Counted from the stretch's first letter, positions 15,266 through 22,790 are shown. The stretch: 38,898 nt of DNA from Desulfosporosinus fructosivorans (GCF_004766045.1 NZ_SPQQ01000025.1:1-38898), one strand, 5' to 3'. Translations and numbers: made by a program. The notes: a model not told the origin generated them from the sequence alone.

Positions 15266-15634
15266 TCAATTTCGATATTTAGGCCTTTTCAGAATCGGTT
15301 CTTTCTTTTCTAGAACTTTTGAGCTATCTTCAAAGACCTCATCCGGTTGAATATTAACCGCTTTTGCTTTTGGTTCTGGTTCTGCGTTTCCAGTAATAGC
15401 TTGTTGTTCAGGTACCCTCGCGCGTGACGACAGATAAGGATCATGCACCCACCAGTCAATCCCCATTTCCCTAGCTTTATCCACGGATGCCACAAGCAGG
15501 CGAATCTTAATGTTCAATAGTTCAACATCGGCCAATGAAATTTTTATGTCTCCAGCGATCACGATCCCCTTGTCTAAAATTCGTTCTAAGAGATCTCCCA
15601 AACCAGTACTGTTATTGGAATGTTGAATTGCCAC
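15266..15634 (-). CDS. gvpJ: Gas vesicle protein GvpJ
   Basis: 122 residues. Residues 10 to about 60 are a GvpA/J/M-family domain (GLGDLLERILDKGIVIAGDI, ISLADVELLNIKIRLLVASVDKA). A hydrophilic tail follows (GIDWWVHDPYL, then many Glu, Lys and Pro), which GvpA lacks and GvpJ usually has. GvpJ is a minor vesicle component needed for assembly, thought to act in nucleation or at the conical caps. It lies 14 bp downstream of gvpK and is the last accessory gene before gvpA copy 3. GGGAGGGGGAGGAGCGTGGC is its start region; ATG at 15634 gives MAIQHSNNSTG. Confidence 0.88.
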   Translation of the reverse strand: MAIQHSNNSTGLGDLLERILDKGIVIAGDIKISLADVELLNIKIRLLVASVDKAREMGIDWWVHDPYLSSRARVPEQQAITGNAEPEPKAKAVNIQPDEVFEDSSKVLEKKEPILKRPKYRN

Positions 15635-15648
15635 GCTCCTCCCCCTCC

Positions 15649-15981
15649 CTACATAAGATTCCCCAAAGGCCCAAGATCAAGGTTTAAATCTTCCTCTTTT
15701 AGTCCAAATATCTCACGCATTTCAATCATTTTATTATCCAATTTTAAGAAGGTTTCTCCCATTTCTTCTATTTCAATTTCCGATAATGTCCCACCATCAA
15801 TCCTTCGCAAAGCTTCATGCTCCATTACTCTTCTTAATAATTCCACCAAAGTAAGTACAAGTTTTGCAAGCCCCTGATCTGCATTCTCTTGATTGGTGTT
15901 AACACGGCTTACGTTGCTTTGCTCTTCAAAACCAATAATCTGCTCGGCAATCTTTACACCGGAATCGTCATCCTCAATCAT
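15649..15981 (-). CDS. gvpK: Gas vesicle protein GvpK
   Basis: 110 residues, the usual length. The core DQGLAKLVLTLVELLRRVME, RRIDGGTLSEIEIEEMGETF and the end LKEEDLNLDLGPLGNLM are diagnostic of GvpK. GvpK is a conserved accessory protein required for gas vesicle formation, with an unclear molecular role. It follows the second gvpF/L gene by about 12 bp with GGGTAGGAGGGTTATCTG as ribosome-binding site. The N-terminal 35 residues are acidic and variable. No oddities. Confidence 0.95.
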   Translation of the reverse strand: MIEDDDSGVKIAEQIIGFEEQSNVSRVNTNQENADQGLAKLVLTLVELLRRVMEHEALRRIDGGTLSEIEIEEMGETFLKLDNKMIEMREIFGLKEEDLNLDLGPLGNLM

Positions 15982-15993
15982 CAGATAACCCTC

Positions 15994-16725
15994 CTACCCC
16001 CAATTCAAAGACTCGTGAAGAAGAAAATACTCTGGCTTTAGTGAAAATGAACTAAAATGAAACGGTGGCCACGGACCAGTCCATTCACCCGTAAAATCTA
16101 CTTCATCCAAAAGGATTTTTAATTCATTGATGAACTCTTGTTTAAAGGTATTAGCTACTAAAAACCCCATATTTATTCCCGCTCCTCGAGTTTGAGGAGA
16201 CTCCGACCAACAATCCTTTATCCACGGGGTTAACCGTGAACTAAAATGCGTAATGACCTCACGGGCCTTCGCCACTTCCCTTTCTATAAGTTGATGCCAA
16301 ACCCTCATTCGATCTAGATATTCTTTTCCGTTTTGTACGTTTTCCCTCAACGCTGCATATGCTACATGAACGAACTCCTGATTTCTTTGTGGAATAGTCA
16401 AGCAATACTCCGAGCACCCTTCCACTTTGTCAAAACAGAGATCCAATTCTCGTTTATACGTCTGTAAAAGTTCAACCAAATGCACCTCACTTGAAGCACT
16501 CACTCCAGACTGTATCGGTAGCACCGTTAACTGAAGGCTGCGGATTTCTTCAAACCACTGCAACATAGCTGATAGAAAGTCCTGTTTCGTCGTAAATATT
16601 TCCTTTGGAGACTTGCACCAAATTACACTGTGCGAACCCACCGTTGCCATTGTTATTGAAAACGGCGGTTCGCTAGGCAGATTCGTACCATTACGTATAA
16701 AACCTAAAAGATAGGGCCGTTTCAT
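15994..16725 (-). CDS. GvpF/GvpL-family protein, third paralog
   Basis: 243 residues from ATG 16725, overlapping the stop of the gvpM/S-like gene (ATGA). The C-terminus GEWTGPWPPFHFSSF is the end motif shared with the two other GvpF/L proteins of the cluster (GPW.P.HF). The N-terminal half (LGFIRNGTNL, SHSVIWCKSPKEIF) is divergent and lacks the LYYGYGI opening. GvpF/L proteins bind GvpA and are needed for vesicle assembly. Bacillus clusters have gvpF and gvpL; a third, diverged member here may replace another function. The helical middle is rich in Glu and Arg. Confidence 0.8.
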   Translation of the reverse strand: MKRPYLLGFIRNGTNLPSEPPFSITMATVGSHSVIWCKSPKEIFTTKQDFLSAMLQWFEEIRSLQLTVLPIQSGVSASSEVHLVELLQTYKRELDLCFDKVEGCSEYCLTIPQRNQEFVHVAYAALRENVQNGKEYLDRMRVWHQLIEREVAKAREVITHFSSRLTPWIKDCWSESPQTRGAGINMGFLVANTFKQEFINELKILLDEVDFTGEWTGPWPPFHFSSFSLKPEYFLLHESLNWG

Positions 16726-16922
16726 AGAGTCACGTCCTTCTTTAAGGTATTTCCTTCGAGCATTGTCTGTACCGAGGTGAGGACGATTTTCAAATTCAGA
16801 TACACTAAATCTACATTGCCACAGCTGAGGATAAGATCGCCGGAGATAACGACTCCCTTATCAAGCAACTTCTCCACCACTTCAAGGAGCGTAACTTGTT
16901 TCGAATTTGCAATATCACCCAC
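16722..16922 (-). CDS. GvpA-related minor protein (GvpM/GvpS-like)
   Basis: 66 residues if started at GTG 16922, chosen because AGGAGG lies 9 nt upstream, inside the end of gvpL; an ATG at 16940 would put the ribosome-binding site inside the gene. The core VTLLEVVEKLLDKGVVISGDLILSC (given in two parts: VTLLEVVEKLLDKGV and VISGDLILS), then VDLVYLNLKIVLTSVQTM, has the GvpS/GvpM pattern with YLNL instead of the GvpA ELL. Such proteins are minor vesicle components needed for assembly. It overlaps gvpL upstream and the third gvpF/L gene downstream, so it is translationally coupled on both sides. Confidence 0.85.
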   Translation of the reverse strand: MGDIANSKQVTLLEVVEKLLDKGVVISGDLILSCGNVDLVYLNLKIVLTSVQTMLEGNTLKKDVTL

Positions 16923-18000
16923 CCGCAGTTTCCTCCTCATTCGTTAACCTTGAAAAATGATAGGGGGGCCAAGGACCAGATACCTCTAAATTGAACCCTA
17001 ACGGATCAACCAATTCGTCAAATTCTCCAAGCTTTTTATTCCATTCTTCACGGTATTCTTTGGGCATCAAACACTGTACCGCAAAAACAACATGTTGTCC
17101 CTCCGATACAACAACTCCCGACTTATCTAAGAGTATTACTTCCGTAGCAATATTGTTTAGATCTTGGTAAAGTGATTCGCCATAGTCATTCATGACTCGT
17201 TCCATTTCTTCCTCTATCTTTTTCTCCCATTGGCGTTTCTGAAAATACCCCCCTCCGCTTTGCACACCAATATACGGTTGATCTTCATGCAGCTTTTCTA
17301 AAAGTTGTATACGATTGACAAAAAGCTTAACATGAATCTCATGCTGGTTTTCTAACCTTCGTAAATCCTCTTGTATGTCCTCTGCATTCTGGGCTAATTG
17401 TCTTCTGATATTTTCCTCGTCAGTGAAGATTGTGCAAAACGGCAGGGGAATGATCGACCTGCCCTCAATTGTTTTCATTAGGGTTTCTTCGTGACGCCGC
17501 GCATGATTCTCTACCCAGGCCATATCCTCCATATGGAGATGGAGGGACTCTTCATTGTACTCTTTTTTAGGGACTGGGCAGACAAGCATACCCAGGTTTC
17601 CATTTTCCACAATACGACATGGTCTGTCCTCCATGCCAGGTAAGTCAACAATATACTGATTTGTTTTAATAATGCCAAAGGCGTACAAAACCTCTTCATC
17701 AGTAAATGGTGTGGGATCAGCTCTACTGAAATCACACACCTTGCTAAGTTGACAAGTATTATTGACCTCACTGATTAGAGCTTGAGGCGCAGTGTCCTCT
17801 TTTTCCACTGAGACTTCTGGATGCTCTGTTGTGGAAACCACTAGATAAGACTGCTCCTGAAAAAGGCACTGGATGACAGCTTCACCTTTCGCTCTCAAGC
17901 GCGTCATAATGTCTTGTTCAAGTTCCTGGATAACCTTATCTTCACACTGACTAACAAGCCTTTCTACTCTCTGTTCCAATCCTTCAAGGGACCACTTCAT
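16915..18000 (-). CDS. gvpL: Gas vesicle protein GvpL, GvpF/L family with long N-terminal extension
   Basis: 361 residues, longer than the usual 230-280. Residues 1-100 are an extra, charged, partly helical segment (EQRVERLVSQCEDKVIQELE). The GvpF/L domain starts near residue 103 (EEVLYAFGIIKTNQ, RIVENGNLGMLVCPV) and includes IIPLPFCTIFTDEENI, a long helical region (KRQWEKKIEEEMERVM) and the C-terminal motif VSGPWPPYHFSRL. ATG 18000 overlaps the gvpG stop (ATGA). It is an accessory assembly factor that interacts with GvpA. The N-terminal extension could be a fusion with a small accessory protein found separately elsewhere; I do not recognise it. Confidence 0.88.
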   Translation of the reverse strand: MKWSLEGLEQRVERLVSQCEDKVIQELEQDIMTRLRAKGEAVIQCLFQEQSYLVVSTTEHPEVSVEKEDTAPQALISEVNNTCQLSKVCDFSRADPTPFTDEEVLYAFGIIKTNQYIVDLPGMEDRPCRIVENGNLGMLVCPVPKKEYNEESLHLHMEDMAWVENHARRHEETLMKTIEGRSIIPLPFCTIFTDEENIRRQLAQNAEDIQEDLRRLENQHEIHVKLFVNRIQLLEKLHEDQPYIGVQSGGGYFQKRQWEKKIEEEMERVMNDYGESLYQDLNNIATEVILLDKSGVVVSEGQHVVFAVQCLMPKEYREEWNKKLGEFDELVDPLGFNLEVSGPWPPYHFSRLTNEEETAGG

Positions 18001-18203
18001 TCTTCAATCCCTCTTTCCTGACCTGCCATCAGTCGTGCAAAAAGCCGTTGTTCGTGTTCGCGATATTCCGCTAGTGTAATTTCTTTAGTTTCCAACATAT
18101 ACTGCCGCTGGCTGAGTTCTCGCCGTATTGCTTCAGGACTATAGTATTCTGCTTCGGCATGCTCAATAACTTGTTTGATTGCCCAAATCGGAAATCTAAA
18201 CAT
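17997..18203 (-). CDS. gvpG: Gas vesicle protein GvpG
   Basis: 68 residues, helical and charged, with the GvpG pattern IWAIKQVIEHAEAEYYSPEAIRRE (shown as IWAIKQVIEHAEAEYY and SPEAIRRELSQ) and LETKEITLAEYREHEQRL. GvpG is a small accessory protein usually encoded between gvpF and gvpL, exactly as here. Its stop overlaps the gvpL start by 4 bp. GGAGGATGGATAAGGT is the upstream ribosome-binding region. No anomalies. Confidence 0.92.
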   Translation of the reverse strand: MFRFPIWAIKQVIEHAEAEYYSPEAIRRELSQRQYMLETKEITLAEYREHEQRLFARLMAGQERGIEE

Positions 18204-18246
18204 ACCTTATCCATCCTCCAGGTCAGAAATAATTTAGGCTTTATTT

Positions 18247-18996
18247 CTAATTAACAAAGTGATGCGGCGCCCAAGGGCCTGTATATTTAAAAATCATAGT
18301 TGCCGAGTACTTTTCATAAAGAATTCCAACCGCTTGATCAAAGTCCGCTTCTTTCTGACGTTCAACTAAATATACTCCATCAAAGGCTTGGAACTCATCC
18401 ATGGGATCTTTAACCACCCACTCGGTGGCTAAAGGGCGAAGCATTGCGAGAAAGGACTTTTCGATTTGTTTTCGCTCATAATCCGCAACTTCCATAATTG
18501 CTTTGCCAAACTCTACTACATCGTAACCCTGACCTTCCCCTCGCTCAAGCGCTTTTTTCCAGCGCCCTAAGCGTTTGTTCTTCATCATAGTTTCTTGGAA
18601 GCTCTCCTTTTTCCACCAAACCTTAAGTTCGACTTCTATTTTGTTATCTAGGTTGGCGAGAAACCTCAAATATTGTTTTTTATCTTTTTTAAGAACCTCG
18701 TGGATTTCCTCTTCTTTATCGAATAAGGTTCCAAAACGCAAAGGAACTATCGTTGTGTGTTTTATGACTTGACATAATACCTCCGTGTAGAGACTCATAC
18801 TTTCTCTCGTTGCACTTGCCATCAAGTCATCTTCAATCTTCGCGCAGATCATCCCAAGTTCCCCTTCTACAATAAGGCAGGGAGACTCTTGGTTAAGGCC
18901 AACTTTCAACGCTTCGACTTGAATGGAGTTTGCCCGAATAATTCCATAACCATAATACAAATTCCCCCCCCCTTGTAACGAAAACTTGACCGGCAT
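18247..18996 (-). CDS. gvpF: Gas vesicle protein GvpF
   Basis: 249 residues, normal length. LYYGYGIIRANSIQ, CLIVEGELGMICAKI, TTIVPLRFGTLFDKEEEI and the C-terminal TGPWAPHHFVN are the GvpF/L hallmarks. A Lys/Glu-rich helical region (around 125-180) forms the middle. GvpF binds GvpA at the gas-facing surface and is needed for assembly. It follows gvpO with a 51-bp gap and precedes gvpG by 43 bp. The start ATG 18996 is supported by GAAGG five bases upstream. Confidence 0.93.
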   Translation of the reverse strand: MPVKFSLQGGGNLYYGYGIIRANSIQVEALKVGLNQESPCLIVEGELGMICAKIEDDLMASATRESMSLYTEVLCQVIKHTTIVPLRFGTLFDKEEEIHEVLKKDKKQYLRFLANLDNKIEVELKVWWKKESFQETMMKNKRLGRWKKALERGEGQGYDVVEFGKAIMEVADYERKQIEKSFLAMLRPLATEWVVKDPMDEFQAFDGVYLVERQKEADFDQAVGILYEKYSATMIFKYTGPWAPHHFVN

Positions 18997-19047
18997 TAAA
19001 CCTTCTAAATTAGCACCTAAAAAAGAAAGTCATGCTACGACACGACT

Positions 19048-19323
19048 TTAAAAATCTTCGCCATCTATTTGGCCAATTTCATCCCGTTCACGCAAACTGA
19101 TCCTCTTATAGCCTAAAATCTCACGGGTGCCACTGACTTCTACCTCATAAATCCCCACAACGTCATCTAGTGCTCGGCGTCGCTGGTAGTCCGAATCCTC
19201 GATCGTTTCAACATGTACCGTCCAACCGTTTTCACGCCGCCTTACTCCGATGACGTTTGCCTCCTTTTCCAGGACGCTTTGAAAGAAAGTTTTTACATCA
19301 TTGACTAATTGTTGAATGTCCAC
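19048..19323 (-). CDS. gvpO: Gas vesicle protein GvpO
   Basis: 91 residues. The start is GTG 19323, supported by AAAGGAGGAGATGAAGC. VEVSGTREILGYKRISLRER and WTVHVETIEDSDYQRRRALD with DDVVGIYEVEV are characteristic of GvpO. It is a small accessory protein that is essential for vesicle formation in halophilic archaea; its role in Firmicutes is less clear. It lies 15 bp downstream of gvpA copy 2. Confidence 0.93.
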   Translation of the reverse strand: MDIQQLVNDVKTFFQSVLEKEANVIGVRRRENGWTVHVETIEDSDYQRRRALDDVVGIYEVEVSGTREILGYKRISLRERDEIGQIDGEDF

Positions 19324-19338
19324 GCTTCATCTCCTCCT

Positions 19339-19563
19339 TTAATTCCTCATTATTGAGGAAGAATCAGCTAGGGTAAGCCCAATGGCGGAAGCGTATTTTA
19401 AATAGGTATCCACTGAAGCGATCACAATACGCGCTTCAATGGTGATGAGCTCGATTCCAACCAATGAAATCCTGACAAAAGCATCAATGACAATTCCCTT
19501 GTCAAGAATGCGGTCAATGACCTCCGCTAAACTACTTGACTCTACGCTCTTACTCAATGCCAT
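19339..19563 (-). CDS. gvpA: Gas vesicle structural protein GvpA, copy 2
   Basis: 74 residues with the GvpA core SSSLAEVIDRILDKGIVIDA, VRISLVGIELITIEARIVIA and YLKYASAIGLT. It is the most diverged of the four GvpA copies and has a slightly longer tail (ADSSSIMRN). It resembles the position of gvpB or a second gvpA in Bacillus clusters. ATG 19563 is preceded by GGGAGGGGGTCAGATC. It sits between the small coiled-coil gene and gvpO, about 106 bp after the former. It may be used as a minor wall subunit or in a different growth condition. Confidence 0.95.
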   Translation of the reverse strand: MALSKSVESSSLAEVIDRILDKGIVIDAFVRISLVGIELITIEARIVIASVDTYLKYASAIGLTLADSSSIMRN

Positions 19564-19669
19564 GATCTGACCCCCTCCCTAACCTTGCCTATCACATATA
19601 TATGATGGAGATCAGAAATCATGACATAAGTTCGAGTAATAGTTTTTTCCTAAAGCCATTCCTTAATGC

Positions 19670-19918
19670 TTAAAAATCAGTACGTAGGTTGGTCACACGT
19701 TTTTTGAGTATCCGTTCGAGTTTTTGCAACTCCTTTTGCACGACTTTTACCCTTTCCTCAATCACTCTTACGCGTTTAGCTATCTCCGCTTGCTCTGCCT
19801 CGAGTCGATGAAGTTCCTGATCGTACACATGCATCTGGAAAAAGCTTGGTTTATGATCTCGGATTGGCGGTCTCATTAGCTTCGGCCTTAGAGGTGGAAC
19901 CTGTTGCATCATTTTCAC
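19670..19918 (-). CDS. Small coiled-coil protein of the gas vesicle cluster
   Basis: 82 residues. The start is GTG 19918, which overlaps the gvpN stop (GTGA); ATG 19912 or 19909 is possible. The N-terminus is Pro/Arg-rich (VPPLRPKLMRPPIRD), followed by a heptad-like coiled coil (LHRLEAEQAEIAKRVRVIEE, then VQKELQKLERILKKR). I recognise no gvp family. Its tight coupling to gvpN and place inside the operon make it a probable vesicle assembly or surface protein. It could correspond functionally to GvpQ, GvpT or GvpR of Bacillus, but the sequence does not show that. Confidence 0.75.
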   Translation of the reverse strand: MKMMQQVPPLRPKLMRPPIRDHKPSFFQMHVYDQELHRLEAEQAEIAKRVRVIEERVKVVQKELQKLERILKKRVTNLRTDF

Positions 19919-20799
19919 TTCCTATCCTCTGGGGTATACTTATCTAATTCCGATTCTATACGTTTAGAGAGCAATGAATTGCTTTCGCCATCGTTCTCGT
20001 AGGAAATTTCCGACCCGATAACATCCATTAAAATCTGGTAGAATAAAGGGTTTGAGCGGACAGGTTTTGATCCTTTTGTCGCCAAGATCGTGGCTACCAT
20101 GATTGCCGCACGAATGCTGACCTTAATAATATCATTTCCTCGAATACCACGAATGACATCTACAATTCTAGCCGCTTCGCGCCAGGGCAAACCTGATCGG
20201 CTGGCAACGATAGCCACCTCAGATTCACGGTCTAAACCTTTTATTGCTATAGTGATAACACGGTCTTTCAAGGCATCCTGAAGCACGTGTACCCCTGCGT
20301 ATTCAACTGGATTACTGGTTAAAATTACTGAAAAGTCAGGATGAACGGTTAACTTTATCTCACCTTTTTGAATCGCTGATAAATCCAGAGTCCTTTCTTG
20401 TAAGACAGATAAGAGTACATTATTGGTTTCTGGTTTGGAACGAGTGAAGTCGTCATAGACAAAAGTATGGCCATTTCTGCAGGCATGAGTTATTCTTCCG
20501 TCATACCAAACACTATCCATAGATTCTTCAGCCTTCCAAACGGAATGAACATAGTTATCCAGCAATTTCTTCCTGCGCATTCCTGAGTTTCCTCCAACCA
20601 AATCAGAGGGTTTATACTCGTCATTACCCTGGAGCGTTACTATCGGGCGTCCCAAAAGCTCAGCGATATGCATTGCCAGAGCAGTCTTCCCCGTTCCAGC
20701 TGGCCCACAGAAATGAACGGCATAACCGGCTTGAAGATAGAGCAAAGCGCGGTTTGTAAGGTCCTTAAAATATGCTGTTTCGATAAATGCATCTGGCAA
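19915..20799 (-). CDS. gvpN: Gas vesicle protein GvpN, AAA+ ATPase
   Basis: 294 residues from TTG 20799 with GGGAGGTAAGGCAA in front. Walker A GPAGTGKT is at 32-39, Walker B is in HTFVYDDFTRS near 112, and the sensor-1 region is VILTSNPVEYAGVH. The stretch PETNNVLLSVLQERTLDL is typical of the MoxR-like GvpN group. GvpN is an ATPase needed for vesicles to grow to full size. It is 5 bp downstream of an unknown gene and overlaps the next small gene. A TTG start is unusual in this cluster and may lower its expression. Confidence 0.95.
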   Translation of the reverse strand: MPDAFIETAYFKDLTNRALLYLQAGYAVHFCGPAGTGKTALAMHIAELLGRPIVTLQGNDEYKPSDLVGGNSGMRRKKLLDNYVHSVWKAEESMDSVWYDGRITHACRNGHTFVYDDFTRSKPETNNVLLSVLQERTLDLSAIQKGEIKLTVHPDFSVILTSNPVEYAGVHVLQDALKDRVITIAIKGLDRESEVAIVASRSGLPWREAARIVDVIRGIRGNDIIKVSIRAAIMVATILATKGSKPVRSNPLFYQILMDVIGSEISYENDGESNSLLSKRIESELDKYTPEDRK

Positions 20800-20804
20800 T
20801 TGCC

Positions 20805-21221
20805 TTACCTCCCTATACGCTTTCTCAAGATATACCCTCCATTTTCATGCTCGCCCTTTGATTCTTCAGGCTTTCCCAAGATATACCTTCCAGCTTTATA
20901 CCAGCCCTTCAAATCTTCTTCGCGCTCTCTAGCCCATGTGTTCATCTCACCAATCTGTGAGACCTCATTACCCTTCAGTACCTTCACTAAGGTCGCCCTT
21001 TCAACTCTGTACTTATCTAGTAAGCCACTAGCGTCTCCTACAATTTGCTCCTGAGCCTTCATTTGATTATTACGATCAACATCACTCAACTTATAGAGTT
21101 CTGCTCGATCCTTTTTCACTTTTGTCCGAATTTCCGAATGGAGTGTTTTCAATTCGTGCTCCCTTTGGTCGAACTCCCGACATAACACACGCCCTAATTC
21201 GGAAAGATTTATACTCATCAT
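20805..21221 (-). CDS. Unknown gas-vesicle-cluster protein, helical
   Basis: About 138 residues from ATG 21221 (or 137 from ATG 21218), chosen because AAAGGAGAAGAA lies in front; a longer frame reaching into gvpA is not supported. The protein is highly charged and mostly helical: LGRVLCREFDQREHELKTLH, VKKDRAELYKLSDVD, then MNTWAREREEDLKGWYKAGRY and a Gly-rich end. It lies between the first gvpA and gvpN, where Bacillus megaterium carries gvpR or gvpP/Q. I cannot assign it to those families. Location and tight spacing (5 bp to gvpN) suggest a vesicle assembly role. Confidence 0.75.
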   Translation of the reverse strand: MMSINLSELGRVLCREFDQREHELKTLHSEIRTKVKKDRAELYKLSDVDRNNQMKAQEQIVGDASGLLDKYRVERATLVKVLKGNEVSQIGEMNTWAREREEDLKGWYKAGRYILGKPEESKGEHENGGYILRKRIGR

Positions 21222-21289
21222 TTCTTCTCCTTTGCATAATAAATAAATGGGAGGGAGTCTCTCCCCCTCCCTAACATACCTCACCCAAT

Positions 21290-21496
21290 TTAGAAATCGT
21301 GATGAAGCTCTGTTAAGCCAACTGCTGCAGCATATCTCAGCCAAGTATTAACGCTCGCAATTACTACACGTGCATCGATGGCCAGAAGTTCAATCCCCAC
21401 AAGAGATACCCGCACATATGCATCAATAACGATGCCTTTGTCTAAAATACGGTCCACAACTTCTGCTAAGCTCGAAGAATCAATGTCTTTTTTCAT
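21290..21496 (-). CDS. gvpA: Gas vesicle structural protein GvpA, copy 1 (operon head)
   Basis: 68 residues, full GvpA core (SSSLAEVVDRILDKGIVIDA, VRVSLVGIELLAIDARVVIA, WLRYAAAVGLT). It is the promoter-proximal gene of the cluster. It has Ala where copies 3 and 4 have Cys (RYAAAVG) and a shorter tail (ELHHDF). ATG 21496 is preceded by AGAAAGGTAGGTTAACAGA. A sigma-K-like promoter about 80 bp upstream (21577-21604) could drive the whole minus-strand operon. Confidence 0.97.
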   Translation of the reverse strand: MKKDIDSSSLAEVVDRILDKGIVIDAYVRVSLVGIELLAIDARVVIASVNTWLRYAAAVGLTELHHDF

Positions 21497-21576
21497 TCTG
21501 TTAACCTACCTTTCTAATTTTAAAAGAAGATTTTGAGGAATATCGCTGATCGGGCCTTTCCACTCTCCCTCACTTC

Positions 21577-21604
21577 CAATTTATGTCATTATCCACGAAG
21601 GTGT
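21577..21604 (-). promoter_or_regulatory. Sigma-K-like promoter at the head of the gvp operon
   Basis: On the minus strand AC (21604-21603), a 17-bp spacer and CATAAATTG (21585-21577) match AC-N17-CATANNNTA except for the last base. An overlapping sigma-A-like reading (TTGCAC, 17 bp, CATAAA) is also possible but poorer. Confidence 0.4.
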
Positions 21605-21732
21605 GCAAGCTTTTCAGCAATTTATTTCCTCACTTTGTTTCCTTTACACTGTATGTGTTTCGGGCATTCGCTGTTACCAAATCCAAAATCTTACATAATA
21701 ATAGTGAACGCAATAGAGGGTTGAATATGGAG

Positions 21733-22182
21733 CTAGCTTAGAAGGTTATATTTGTTCCAACTTTGTATCAACTGGTTTGCTACTTCCTTAAAATCTGATT
21801 TTGTGGTAAAAATAACTTCGTTCTCACCATATTCGTCCCTAACCTCAATGCAAAGATATTGTTCTTCACCCTCAGTATTCATAGCTGTATTTCTGTCAAT
21901 TTTTAATTCTTTAGGCAACTGCGATATAATCTTGATAGAACTGATCTGGGAAAACACAAAAACCTTGCGATTAAAAGCTATTGCGTTCTTTGGATGAAGG
22001 GAAATAGCTATCGACCCTCTTTTTAAGTCCGGGTGACCTCCAATCATTTTTACTAATTTCGCCATATACGGTTTGCCATACTTTTCATCGATCTTGCCAA
22101 ATTCCGTGCGTACCGTCATGAGAATGATAAGTAATACTATAAACAGAACACCACAAAAACTCAGACTAATTACACCAGCCAC
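21733..22182 (-). CDS. Membrane-anchored protein of unknown function
   Basis: 149 residues if started at GTG 22182, which follows AAAGGGAGGTAAATGTAGCG; a GTG at 22230 gives 165 residues. Residues 1 to about 24 are one hydrophobic membrane segment (GVISLSFCGVLFIVLLIILM), followed by a soluble domain (PYMAKLVKMIGGHPDLKRGS, FVFSQISSIKIISQL, IEVRDEYGENEVIFTTKSDF) with a beta-rich, PH-like pattern. It is on the same strand as the gvp operon and lies just upstream of it, but about 236 bp apart with a promoter in between. The function is unknown. Confidence 0.65.
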   Translation of the reverse strand: MAGVISLSFCGVLFIVLLIILMTVRTEFGKIDEKYGKPYMAKLVKMIGGHPDLKRGSIAISLHPKNAIAFNRKVFVFSQISSIKIISQLPKELKIDRNTAMNTEGEEQYLCIEVRDEYGENEVIFTTKSDFKEVANQLIQSWNKYNLLS

Positions 22183-22531
22183 CGCTACATTTACCTCCCT
22201 TTCATACAGGAAACTTACTCCGTGAAGCACCCAACTTCATAAAGTTTTATTTACTTTTTCATATATCTTATTTTCAAATTCAGTAATTTGTTACCTATAC
22301 CAATTTAGACAATAGACTAATTTCATTCCTTCGGGATACACATAAGCACAAGCAGGCTTCCGTTAAAGCTCCCGACCGCAAACACGGAGTATCGCACATA
22401 GAATCAAACGAACCGTCCCCCGACTTTCACAACTCCCATTTTGAGAGCGGCCCTAAAGACAAGACGGTGCACATGAAATGTACCGTCTCCAGAACCCTCT
22501 CCAAAAACACCTAAACGTTCCCCGTTCCAAG

Positions 22532-22566
22532 CCCATACCCATACCCATACCCAAGCCAAAGCCAAA
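22532..22566. repeat. Short tandem CCCATA/CCAAAG repeat in a gene-poor gap
   Basis: Three CCCATA units (22532-22549) are followed by CCAAG and CCAAAG units. The surrounding gap 22183-22607 also has a hairpin AGACGGT...ACCGTCT (near 22461-22487) and a GAACCGTCCCCC piece of the palindromic repeat family seen at 5751. Nothing in it reads as a convincing gene. Confidence 0.5.
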
Positions 22567-22607
22567 GCTGCAGTGTGACACGAGCGCGACATCTTTACGT
22601 AAGCGGC

Positions 22608-22703
22608 TCAGTAAACTTCAGTGTAAGCGACCTCAAATACGGGGCAACGAATAAGGATGTGAGTTGCTGCCATTGCGCCAAGGACAGCGCATTTGGCAGG
22701 CAC
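22608..22703 (-). CDS. Possible 31-residue protein
   Basis: A short frame from GTG 22703 to TGA, with a full-consensus ribosome-binding site AAAGGAGGTG six bases upstream. The product is MPAKCAVLGAMAATHILIRC followed by PVFEVAYTEVY: hydrophobic centre, two Cys, no charge cluster. The strong ribosome-binding site is the only real support. The segment is bounded by an inverted GTGTGACAC (22573-22581 and 22763-22771), so it may belong to a small mobile or repeated element. Confidence 0.3.
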   Translation of the reverse strand: MPAKCAVLGAMAATHILIRCPVFEVAYTEVY

Positions 22704-22790
22704 CCCGCACCTCCTTTAAGAGCTTACACGGTTAGTTTGCTCGCGTCGTAACAACGAGCGCGGTGTCACACAAGTCCCCTCACAAGTCCC

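Noticed and set aside
22404..22592. A frame rich in Trp and Val (WVWVWVWAW)
   Set aside because: It is the translation of a CCCATA/CCCATAC tandem repeat, lacks a ribosome-binding site, and has no other protein-like feature.
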